Assembly: GCA_964030785.1 (NCBI GenBank)
Contig: OZ034970.1
Span: forward strand, 20,845,134 to 20,909,133
Direction: 5' to 3'
DNA: 64,000 nucleotides
DNA from: Siderastrea siderea
Lineage: Eukaryota; Cnidaria; Anthozoa; Scleractinia; Rhizangiidae
This document shows positions 45,301-54,446 of this stretch, piece after piece; position 1 is the stretch's first letter, and the number at the start of each line of letters is the position of its first letter. A program made the position numbers and the translations under genes. The notes beneath the pieces were generated by a model. That model ran no database searches. It had not been told where the DNA came from and saw only the letters and a program-made list of their open reading frames with translations.

Positions 45301-46208
45301 ATGAATTACATAAACCAATCAGACGGAAATTTAAAACTAGAAGAGTTATTGCAAACCACATTGACGAGATATGGTGTTCAGATATCGTTGAGATGCAAAA
45401 ATTCAGTCGATGGAACGCTGGCTACAGATATCTTCTTATGGTTCTAGATGTATTCTCTAAATACGGTTGGATCATCCCATTAAAAGATAAGAAAGGAGAA
45501 ACTGTTGCTCAAGCATTCAAAACAATATTCAAAGAAGGTAGAAAACCACAATATATTTGGACAGACAAAGGCAAAGAGTATTATAACAAACATGTTAAGG
45601 AACTACTTGATAAGAATAAAATAACCTTGTACTCAACTGAGAATGAAGAAAAGTCGTCAGTTTGTGAAAGATGGAACAGAACAATTAAAACCAAGATGTG
45701 GAAGCAGTTTACTGTTCAAGGTAATACACAGTATCTTGACATGCTACCTAAATTAGTGAAACAGTATAACAATACCAAACATTCAAGCACAAAGATGACA
45801 CCCACGGAAGCAAGTAAAAAGAAGAATGAAGGAACTGTCTACTTTAATCTATATGGTGATATGGAAACATTAAGACAAAAACCAAAGTTCAAAGTTGGTG
45901 AGAAGGTTCGAATATCTAAGTACAAACGTCCTGTCTTTGACAAAGGATACACAGCCAATTGGACAGAAGAAGTTTTTACAGTTGACAAGATACAATACAC
46001 TAATCCAATCACTTACAGACTTAAAGATCTCAGTGGTGAGGAGATATCAGGTTCTTTTTATGAACAGGAGATGCAGAAGGTTGTTCAAGACGTTTACCGT
46101 ATTGAGAAAGTGATTCGACGAGACGCTCGAAAAGGTAAAGCTTTGGTGAAGTGGAGCGGTTACCCAGAAAAATTCAATTCCTGGGTAGATATTAACAATC
46201 TAATTTAA
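45252..46208 (+). CDS. Polinton integrase (DDE) with C-terminal chromodomain
   Basis: About 318 residues if counted from the frameshift point. Retroviral-type integrase core with the DDE residues in WCSDIVEM, WTDKGKEYY and ENEEKSSVCERWNRT. Basic DNA-binding segment KVGEKVRISKYKR follows, then a chromodomain at the end (YRIEKVIRRDARKGKALVKWSGYPEKFNSWV without exceeding the usual ~35 residues). It lacks an in-frame ATG before the first catalytic Asp: the first Met is in DIVEM. The upstream frame overlaps the PLA2 gene in -1, so expression as a PLA2-integrase fusion by frameshifting is the simplest reading; a TTG start at 45264 is an alternative. It would integrate the element and make the 6 bp duplication. 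Confidence 0.93.
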   Translation, partial: RKAALSNYDDWAQHLADELHKPIRRKFKTRRVIANHIDEIWCSDIVEMQKFSRWNAGYRYLLMVLDVFSKYGWIIPLKDKKGETVAQAFKTIFKEGRKPQYIWTDKGKEYYNKHVKELLDKNKITLYSTENEEKSSVCERWNRTIKTKMWKQFTVQGNTQYLDMLPKLVKQYNNTKHSSTKMTPTEASKKKNEGTVYFNLYGDMETLRQKPKFKVGEKVRISKYKRPVFDKGYTANWTEEVFTVDKIQYTNPITYRLKDLSGEEISGSFYEQEMQKVVQDVYRIEKVIRRDARKGKALVKWSGYPEKFNSWVDINNLI

Positions 46209-46244
46209 AAATGATTTTTTTAAAAAATATTATATTATAATAAA

Positions 46245-46556
46245 ATGGCAACATTTATGACTTTTCAAGAGCTTCGAAAAATGGCTGTTGGAAAAAAAAT
46301 CAAAAACGCGCATAAGTTCTCAAAAGTAGAGCTGGCAAAAGCGTTAAATCTTGATGAAGGAGTGTTATACAAACCAGCAAATGCGAGGGAGGTGTTGCTT
46401 ACCAACGTTGAGACACAGATCGTCACGAAATACAAAAGCATCTATCAGTGTTCAAAAGTGTTGGGTAAAAAATACGGTTCGGTTCATTATTATGTAAACT
46501 GTGGAAATGAGTTTGTGGATAAGGATGGAAATAAGGTCAAATTGTCTTTTGCTTAA
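46245..46556 (+). CDS. Small protein with SAP-like and NUMOD1-like segments
   Basis: 103 residues, start in AATAAAATG. The N-terminal half (FQELRKMAVGKK, FSKVELAKALNL) looks like a SAP- or LEM-like helix pair. The C-terminal half (KYKSIYQCSKVLGKKYGS, HYYVNCG) resembles the NUMOD1 helix-turn-helix found beside homing endonucleases. Both are DNA-binding folds, so a replication or regulatory role next to the polymerase is plausible. Both assignments are by eye and uncertain. Confidence 0.55.
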   Translation: MATFMTFQELRKMAVGKKIKNAHKFSKVELAKALNLDEGVLYKPANAREVLLTNVETQIVTKYKSIYQCSKVLGKKYGSVHYYVNCGNEFVDKDGNKVKLSFA

Positions 46557-46633
46557 ACTTTGCTTGAACTTTTTCATTTCGCGAAACGTGGAAATGAAAA
46601 ATGATTTAAAAAAAAATATTGTTATACAATAAA

Positions 46634-49600
46634 ATGAATTCACAAAGAGTTCCTGAATTGAAAGCCTTTGCGAAAGCCTTTGCTAAAAACCTTAGGTTGA
46701 GAGGTTATTCACGCTTGAGAAAAGCGTTCGATACCGCAAAAGATAAGATAACAAATATTTTTAACAAGTCAACACCAACGCCGGCACCAAGACAACCCCC
46801 TAGCTTATTTGGTGAAGTACCTGAGATTAACGTCCCCATCCTCAAACCAACAGTTGTCACAACAACACTCAATAAGCTACCAAATGTGATTCAAAAAACG
46901 ACTGAAAACGTTATTAATTGGGAAGAGTGGTTGAAAAATGCAGATGAAGCAATTGAAGCAATTAATGCAACAAAAAATGAGAGAAAAAATGAGATAATGA
47001 ATATGTTCAAACTGACTTTCACACAGAAAGAACAAGCCTTGCGAGGGTTTACAAGATCATATGAAATTGGTATCATAAACAGACAAGACCCATTAATTCA
47101 ACTTCAGAACACCCGTTCAGTGATTAAGAACAATCTATTAAAGGTTCTAAATGAGATGAAAGGTCTCAAATTTAATGAAATGTTGAAAATTACGTTTGAA
47201 AAACAGAAAGGAGATGAGTTGATTGAAAAGGAAGCTTATTTCAATGCAAAGTCACAAAGAGTAACAAACGAGACAGAGATTGCAAACTTGTTGCAGATAA
47301 CACAACAACAGATTGTAAATATGATTCATCAATGGATTTCAGAAGGCTCAGGATGGACCATTCAATCAGTTGATGGTCATTTCATTAATGTTGTAAGGTA
47401 CAGACCACTCAGAGGTTCTTCATATATTCCATTACCCGCAGAGCTGCAGAACTCAGCTAAAGGGATTATAAACATGAAAAATAATGACGATGAATGTTTT
47501 CGTTGGTGTCACATTCGTCACCTCTTGCCACAGAATAAAGATCCACAGAGAATAAAAAAGTGTGATAAAAAATATATAGAAAAATTGGATTACTCGGGAA
47601 TTGAGTTTCCCGTTTCTGTAAAACAATACAACAAAATAGAGAAACAAAACAGTATTAATGTTAATGTCTTCGGTTATGAGGAAGGGCAACCGTATCCAAT
47701 TTACGTTTCAAAAGAAAAGTTTGACTCTCATTTGAATCTGCTCTTAATAACCGAACGAGAGGTGAAACATTATTGTTTAATAAAGGATTTCAATAAATTT
47801 ATGCACAATCTGAACGAAGCACAATGGAAGAAAGCATTTCTGTATGTATTGTCTCCAATGTTTAAGCTCGAAAGAGATCCTTGAAAAACACAAAGTCGAT
47901 TGTATTGAAATTAATGGAAAACAATCCATTAAAATGCCAAAACCTGGATCAAAAATTACATTCACAAATTATCATAAACAGTTACCAGCACCTTTCGTGA
48001 TTTATGCTGATTTTGAAGCCATCACTGAAAAAGTTGGTGAGAAAGCTCCGCAAAAATCTCACACCGAACAATATCAAAAACATACTGATTGTGGATACGG
48101 TTACAAAGTTGTATGTTGTTATGACGACAAATTTTCAAAACCAATCAAAGTTTTCAGAGGAGAAAAAGCTGTCCACAAGTTCATGAAGGATATGTTGGCT
48201 GAAGTTAAATACTGTCAAAAGGTTGTAAAAATTCACTTCACAAAACCTCTTGAAATGACAGACGAGGATGAGGAAAGTTTCCAAAGAGCTGAAGAATGTC
48301 ACATCTGCAAGAGACCTTATATCACAAGTGATGATAGAGTAAGAGATCACTGTCATATCACCGGTGAATACAGAGGCTCAGCACACATAGATTGTAATCT
48401 AAATTTCACATTAACTAATAAGATACCTGTGGTGTTTCACAATCTCAAGGGGTATGACAGTCACTTTATAATGCAAGAGATTGGTGGTATTGTGAAAAAG
48501 AATGCGTATTTTGATGAAGAAGGAAATAAACATGAGATGAGCATAAATGTCATTCCCTGTAACATGGAGAAATACATGGCCTTCATGTTGGGTCAACACC
48601 TTGTGTTCATCGACAGCTTTCAATTCATGAGCTCCTCATTGAGTAATTTGGTGAATAATCTTCCTGCTGAAGCGTTCAAACACACTGGACAAGTATTTCA
48701 AGGTGAAAAATTAAGTTTGATGACAAAGAAAGGTGTCTATCCTTATGACTATATGAATAGTTTTAAAAAGTTTGAGGACAGCAGGTTGCCGAAGAAAGAA
48801 GATTTTTTCAGTATTATGAATAATGAACATATCACAGATGAAGAGTATCAACATGCGCAGAATGTTTGGAAAACCTTCAACTTAAAGACAATGGGAGAGT
48901 ATCACGATCTCTATCTTCAATCGGATATTTTGTTGTTGACTGATGTTTTTGAAAATTTCCGCAAAGCATGTCAACAATACTATGGATTGGATCCTGCTCA
49001 TTATTTCACAGCACCCGGTCTGAGTTGGGATGCAATGTTGAAAAGGACAGAAACTGAATTGGAGTTAATGAGTGATGTTGATATGTTTCAATTCATTGAA
49101 AAAGGTATGCGTGGGGGGATCAGTTACATCGCCAATCGATATGGAAAGGCAAACAACAAGTATATGAAAAACTACAATCCAAAGGATGCAACAAAATACA
49201 TCATGTATCTGGATGCAAATAATCTTTATGGTTGGGCAATGAGTAAATATCTTCCAACAGGTGGGTTCAAATGGTTGACTGAGGAAGAGGTAGATTTATC
49301 TAAGTATAATGATGAGTCTGAAAAAGGATTGATATTAGAGGTTGATTTGGAATATCCAGAGGAGTTGCATGATCTCCACAACGACTATCCGCTGGCAGCA
49401 GAAAAAATCAAAGTAACTGAAGATATGTTGTCACCTTATTCTCGAGAAATTGCTGAAAAATTTGGAGTAAAGGTTGGACTGGTCGAAAAGTTGGTGCCGA
49501 CGTTGTCAAATAAAGAGAGATATGTTTTGCATTATCGCAACTTACAACTCTATGAATCTTTGGGGTTGAAACTGATAAAGATTCATAGAGCTCTCGAATT

Positions 49601-50459
49601 CAATCAGAGTCCATGGTTGAAACCTTACATCGATTTTAACACAAAAAAGAGAGCAGAGGCAAAAAACTCTTTTGAAAAGGATTTTTTCAAGTTGATGAAC
49701 AATTCGGTGTTTGGAAAGACGATGGAGAATTTGAGAAAGCGTCAGGACATCAGACTTGTGACTGATAAAGAAAAACTTTTGAAGTGGGCCAGCAGACCGA
49801 GTTTCATAAGCAGCAAAATATTTAATGAGGATTTAGTCGCCGTTCATAAAATCAAAACAACTTTAACATTGAATAGACCAGCCTATGTTGGAATGTGCAT
49901 CCTAGACTTATCAAAAACATTGATGTATGATTTTCATTACAATTACATCAAAAGTCAGTATGGTGACAAAGCAAAGTTGCTGTTCACAGATACTGACAGT
50001 TTAACATATGAAATTGAAGCAGATGATGTCTACCAAGATTTTTGGAAAGACAAACATCTATTCGATAACAGTGATAATCCAAAGAGCAGCCCATTTTTCG
50101 ATGCGACAAATAAGAAAGTCATTGGTAAATTCAAGGATGAGGCTTCAGGAATCCCAATTGTGGAGTTTGTTGGTTTGAGGTCAAAAATGTATTCTTACAT
50201 GAAAGATAATAAACAGGGCAGTCGCACAGCAAAGGGAATAAAAAAGAATGTGATAAAACAAAAAATACAACACGACAATTACAAAGATACGCTTTTCAAT
50301 AAGAAACAGATGCGTCACACGATGAGACTGATTAAAAGTGAAAAACATCGAATTGGTAGCTATATGGTGAATAAAACATCACTCAGCTGCTTCGATGATA
50401 AAAGATATATTCATAAAAATGGTGTGACAAGTTATGCTTACGGTCATAATAGACTTTGA
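46634..50459 (+). pseudogene. Protein-primed family B DNA polymerase, one-base frame break
   Basis: The ATG at 46634 is in ACAATAAAATG. The frame runs to 47884, and the polymerase continues in +1 from before 47844 to 50459; the break is at about 47828-47832. Exonuclease motifs: YADFEAITE (Exo I), NLKGYDSHFI (Exo II), YHDLYLQSDILLLTD (Exo III). Between Exo I and II sits a Cys/His module (CHICKRPY, VRDHCHITGEYRG, HIDCN) like endonuclease VII. Polymerase motifs: DANNLYGWAMS (A), NNSVFGKTMENLR (B), FTDTDSLTYE (C). The N-terminal ~400 residues before the exonuclease are charged and helical and could include the terminal protein. The last 66 codons and stop lie within the right terminal inverted repeat. 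Confidence 0.95.
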
Positions 50460-50891
50460 ATATTTTTTCAGTCAAATTTTCAGCTAAGTGTTTGTGAAAA
50501 TTTGACTAGGCGCGCTCCAATTAAAGTGAAAAATTTATTCGCTCGATATGAATGATATAACTCCCTTTATCTATTAAATACGAGCTTGAGGAAACCATTG
50601 GACTAATGCCTAATTCAAGTGTGTGTGTGTGTGAAGATTTAGATTTCATTTGTGAAGATTTGACTGGGGGTGCTTCCTCATTAAATTAAATTAAAATTTA
50701 ACTGGGCGCTCTTTCAGTTAAATTTCACTAAAGATTTGACTGGGGGTACAAACGCATTTTTTCCAAGAATTTTGACTGAGATTTCACTAAAGTGCGCTCG
50801 TACGCTCTGGAGATTTGACTGGAAAGTTTCCAGTTAAATTTAGATGAAGATTTTACTAAAGTGCGCTCGTACGCTCAAACATCAAACTACT
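50260..50891. repeat. Polinton right terminal inverted repeat (632 bp)
   Basis: Inverted copy of 36352-36983 and identical in length. Its inner ~200 bp are the 3' end of the polymerase gene; the outer part is non-coding with a (GT)n tract. Confidence 0.95.
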
Positions 50892-51543
50892 AAAGATGTA
50901 TGCTGCTTTTCTTTAAACGTACTGACTTCTTTACTTACATTCTCTTCTTCATCAAGTTTATCCTTGTCATTTGTAATACGTCCTAAGGAGGCTTCGTTAG
51001 CTTGCTTTCGGACTGCCTTTCCTACACTGAGGCGACCTGCGGCCGAATGATCCTCCTTTTCGCTATCATCAGAATCGTCTGTGATTAGCTTGTCTGTACC
51101 CAAGTCCTTTTCATCCTCCCTTAACTTCTCTAGCAAGGCCTCGTCTTGTATGGTATTCCTAGAAAGTGCACCGTCTTCAGTGAAAATTTCATCAAAATCC
51201 CCGTTAGGTGCGCCGGTCGGGTGCTTAATCCACAATACCTGTGGAACGCGAGCATTTGTCACATTGGATTGTCGCTCTTCTGGAGGACTTTTTGTGACAA
51301 TGTGCGAATGGGACTTATTAATTAATCTGTTACTCCTGTGTTGTTTTCTGAGTGGCCTTTTAAGCTTGTTTATCAATTTCACATTCTTCTTTATTAAGAC
51401 ATGCCGCCCTTTGCTTGTCACTCCACTGTTCTGTTTTTCTCTAACTTTCTGTGTGGTTGAGTATCGTGTGGCGGTTTTCGGCAATAATCCTTTGCTTGTT
51501 GTCGTCAAAATTGTTTGTCCAAATAGTTTTTTCGGTTGATGAC
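50892..51543 (-). CDS. Predicted secreted acidic protein, 5' half of exon 2 (split by Polinton)
   Basis: Minus-strand coding exon beginning after an acceptor (TTTTTTCAG|GT at 51546-51544). Its first two bases complete the codon left open by exon 1 at 52124. It encodes a basic, Lys/Arg/Thr/Ser-rich part (RPLRKQHRSNR) and then an acidic part (LREDEKDLGTDKLITDDSDDSEKED, read as two adjacent blocks). The frame runs to the Polinton edge and, set against 36345 and below, continues in frame. No domain recognised; low complexity resembles extracellular matrix or biomineral-type proteins, but this is only composition. Confidence 0.65.
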
Positions 51544-52123
51544 CTGAAAAAACTGAATAAATTGCAATATAACCATCAGTTGACTGCTGTATGATCCTTA
51601 GTTTTGTTTGTTCAACGCATCCCCATTCCTAACGTCCCTCAAAGTTTTCACGTCGAGATTGTCTGTTTGTCACCAAGGAGGCAAACCCGGCTAATAGACT
51701 TGATGTCAAAATGTTCTTAACGAGTAAATAAAACCCTGCTTGCCGGCAGTTTCTGGGTCTAACATGCCTGCTTTCACAGCTAAGAAAGAACGTACCACTG
51801 AAGAGCTTGTTGTTTAAGGCGGGTTTGTAATACAAAGAAGTTGAAAAGACGCTCGTTTCCAATTGTGTTAGGAGTGGTAAATATCACAGTGGGGGGGAAG
51901 AAAATCATTGGTGTTTCAATCCTCTCATGTCAAGTGCATTGTTTTTTCTTTTATAATTTAATAAATTTACTTATGTACAGCTAAAAAGACTACAAGTGAT
52001 GATTTACCTGAAAAAATCTGTTCTTTTTTTAATTAAATGACTGGCTTATATGTTTGTTATTCTAAAAAGACCGTCAAACTGTAATTAGATTTCATGGTCA
52101 TTACATGTGTTAACAACTCATAC
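51544..52123 (-). other. Intron of the predicted secreted acidic protein gene
   Basis: Bounded by a donor (AGAG|GTATGA) at its 5' end and the acceptor TTTTTTCAG at its 3' end, minus strand. No other feature seen. Confidence 0.55.
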
Positions 52124-52196
52124 CTCTCTTTGCTCCCAGTCTATCCGACGCGCACAGTGAAAGCCAAAAAACCACGAGAGGGACCAACAGTCTCAT
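52124..52196 (-). CDS. Signal-peptide exon 1 of the predicted secreted acidic protein
   Basis: 73 nt: ATG at 52196 and 24 codons (MRLLVPLVVFWLSLCASDRL then GAKR) plus one base, ending at a GTATGA donor. Clear signal peptide with hydrophobic core and Cys-Ala-Ser cleavage region, then a dibasic KR. The split codon phase (1) matches exon 2 exactly, which supports the gene model. Confidence 0.65.
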
Positions 52197-52700
52197 AAGG
52201 GATTTCAGTTCTTATCGACAAGTGAAATGTTTACAGAGTGAATACAATCTCAGAAGCGCATCTCAGAAGCGCTATTCCATTCGCTTTTTGTGTAGCTTTT
52301 CACGCACTCTTGAGCTGGGCAGTCTGTGGACAGCCACCTGTGAGATGAACAATTACTACCTGCTGTGAAGTAGCTGGAGCTAAGCAGAATGTAGAACGGA
52401 AGAACAGAAACCGTTGCATGTTTGCCGTAGCTATGCTGTGGATCATTGGGAATTTGATTGGCCCTTCTAAATAGTCTCTGTAAACTGTGAAGGGGCGGTC
52501 AGCTGGTAGTTGCAATTTGGCCTATTATTGCATTTAGCGGTGATTTACATGTTCTATAAATAAATGTTAACCCGAGAGGGAAGTCTGGGCTTTTAAATAG
52601 TAGTTTTAGGAACTCCTTTAGATTTTCAAGGAACATCGTCCGACAATATTCCTGATACAGGTGTTTTTCGGGTCCGAAATATTTTCGTGAATCTATAAAA
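52197..52700. other. Upstream region of the secreted-protein gene
   Basis: No gene recognised. It presumably holds the minus-strand promoter and 5' UTR of the acidic-protein gene. Confidence 0.4.
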
Positions 52701-53110
52701 AGCTACAGCTAATTAATAAAGCATCAGTTTCTCACTGCTGACGTTGACATTAAAAGCTGGCTTCAGTTCTTGGATTAACAATGTTTCTTTGATTTTGCAG
52801 TGGTAATCAGTTTTGCCCGACGCTAAAATGTCAAAGTGACATTGTTAATCCAAGAACTGAAGCCCGCTTTTAATGTCAACGTCAGCAGTGAGAAACTGAT
52901 GCTTTATTATAATTAGCTGTAGCTTTTTATAAATTCACTGTTAAGATTGTTTTCTTAATGTTGGTTCCAGACCCCTTATCACTATTGTATAAAAGGTTTG
53001 TCAAAATTGTAACGGTCACTTTTGAAAATGTATGTTGACTAGCATACGAAACGTCAAGTTTATATAAAAATGCGTAAGTTTATGTTTATTACCGCTGTTT
53101 GTGTTTTATT
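52701..53110. mobile_element. Penelope-like 3' end, head-to-head inverted copy
   Basis: 52839-53110 matches the 3' part of the Penelope remnant at 5950-6200. The block 52701-52784 is an inverted copy of 52839-52925, so two 3' ends face each other around a short unique centre. No coding capacity remains. Confidence 0.75.
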
Positions 53111-53159
53111 TTTTAATAAAAATGGAGTTTCTGTTGTTGAACAGCAGACCATCCAGCGG

Positions 53160-53350
53160 TTAAAATAAGGTGATTCTATTCAATTGCATTCCGCATCCTT
53201 TCTGCGCATCATTTTTTGCGTAATTACCGCTTGCACCAGCAAGTGGATGTTCAGAACTTGCAGGTTCTCTATAAAAACTGAGCTGTTCAGAGAATAAATG
53301 GTCGTTTTCTCCTAAACGAGAGCGGTGACCTCCCATTTTTTTGTGCATTA
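53160..53350. repeat. Dispersed repeat, copy 2
   Basis: Reverse-complement relative of 25205-25390. Non-coding. Confidence 0.65.
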
Positions 53351-53506
53351 AATTGGCGTTTTCCTATACACACAGACTTTCTTCGTAGCGGAACTATGAT
53401 ATGTTTGTCAAAACAGGAGTTTTCATCAAATGTACGTTTTCTGTATCCACAAAGATATCATTCAGATTCGGAAACCGCCTAAAACTAGCGTTTATATTAT
53501 AAAACG

Positions 53507-53799
53507 TAGCCTGAGAAAACAGCCGACGTTTCGCGAGGTCGCCACTTGAGCCCTCGCAAAACGACGTCTGAGTAACGAGCGCAGAAATTTCATACTGATG
53601 ACGCGTCACTACCCAGAACTAGGTAGTGCTTCTGATTGGTTGAAACGCGAGGGAATTTCGTTTCAACCAATCAGAAGCACTACCTAGATCTGGGTAGTGA
53701 CGCGTCATCAGTATGGAATTTCTGCGCTGTTACTCAGACGTCGTTTTTGCGAGGGCGCAAGTGGCGACCTCGCGAAACGTCAGCTGTTTTCTCAGGCTA
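53507..53799. mobile_element. 293-bp near-perfect palindromic TAGCCTG MITE
   Basis: The element is almost completely self-complementary: arms of about 140 bp meet around 53650 in GCGAGGGAATTTCG. The ends TAGCCTGAG / CTCAGGCTA are flanked by TATAAAACG (53498-53506) and TATAAAACA (53800-53808), 8 of 9 identical. The termini and 9 bp duplication relate it to the MITE at 28350-28625. Confidence 0.88.
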
Positions 53800-53808
53800 T
53801 ATAAAACA

Positions 53809-54446
53809 CGATTGAAGTAATTTTAGTATCGTATTTATTTGCCTATAGGCTGAAGTTCCACTTAAGATAGCCGAGATTTTAAGGGATAGAAAATCGTCGC
53901 ATAAATGTCTTTTCGGCTGGTAGCTTAGTCAGCTGTGAAGAATTTTGAAATAATTTTCGTCTTTTCCTAGCGTCTCCATACTTCAAGCGAAGCGACCAAA
54001 GCGTGCTTATTTTCCTTTTACATTTTTTGTTACGTGCATTGCTAAAATTCGTTCCCAGGATGATCTAGTTTTAGAAACAAGCTCGCGAGTGTTTATAGCT
54101 GAAAACATTGCCGTCTCAAAAAGTCGCTGAGAAGCTTAGGGTCTCGGAATAAATATTGTCAAAATTCGTTTGCCGGCTTTGCTTTCGAGCAGTACCGAAA
54201 TGTTTAAATCTAGCTCGCTCCTGCAACCTTATGTCAAAACCCGCTTGCTTCCCAATCTCAGTAAATATTTGACTCGTATTTGAATTGACTCGGTCAAACT
54301 GGTTGGAAATCAAAATGTTCCTCTACAAAAACAAATAATTTGGCCTGGAAATTAAAAAAAAAACAAAACGGTAACAACCTACATACGTACGTACGTGGCG
54401 TTCATTGACTCTCAAAAAGTCTCCCGCCACTGAATGCCAATTGACG
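53809..54446. other. Intergenic, nothing recognised
   Basis: No supportable feature apart from a short TACG repeat near 54382-54396. Confidence 0.45.

Larger units (their letters stand above)
36352..50891. mobile_element. Polinton/Maverick, 14,540 bp, inserted in a coding exon
   Basis: Class II self-synthesising element or endogenous virus-like element. The ends start AGTAGTTTGATG and finish with its complement. They are exact-length 632 bp terminal inverted repeats, flanked by the perfect 6 bp target duplication AAAGAT (36346-36351 and 50892-50897), the hallmark of Polintons. It carries the diagnostic set: protein-primed PolB, retroviral-type integrase, adenain-like protease, packaging ATPase, major and minor capsid proteins, plus a fibre-like gene and a PLA2 domain. 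Fibre and ATPase run on the minus strand and everything else on the plus strand from a divergent promoter region at 39504-39645. Perfect duplications and long frames suggest a fairly recent insertion. One-base breaks in capsid and polymerase mean this copy may not be functional as assembled. Confidence 0.97.
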
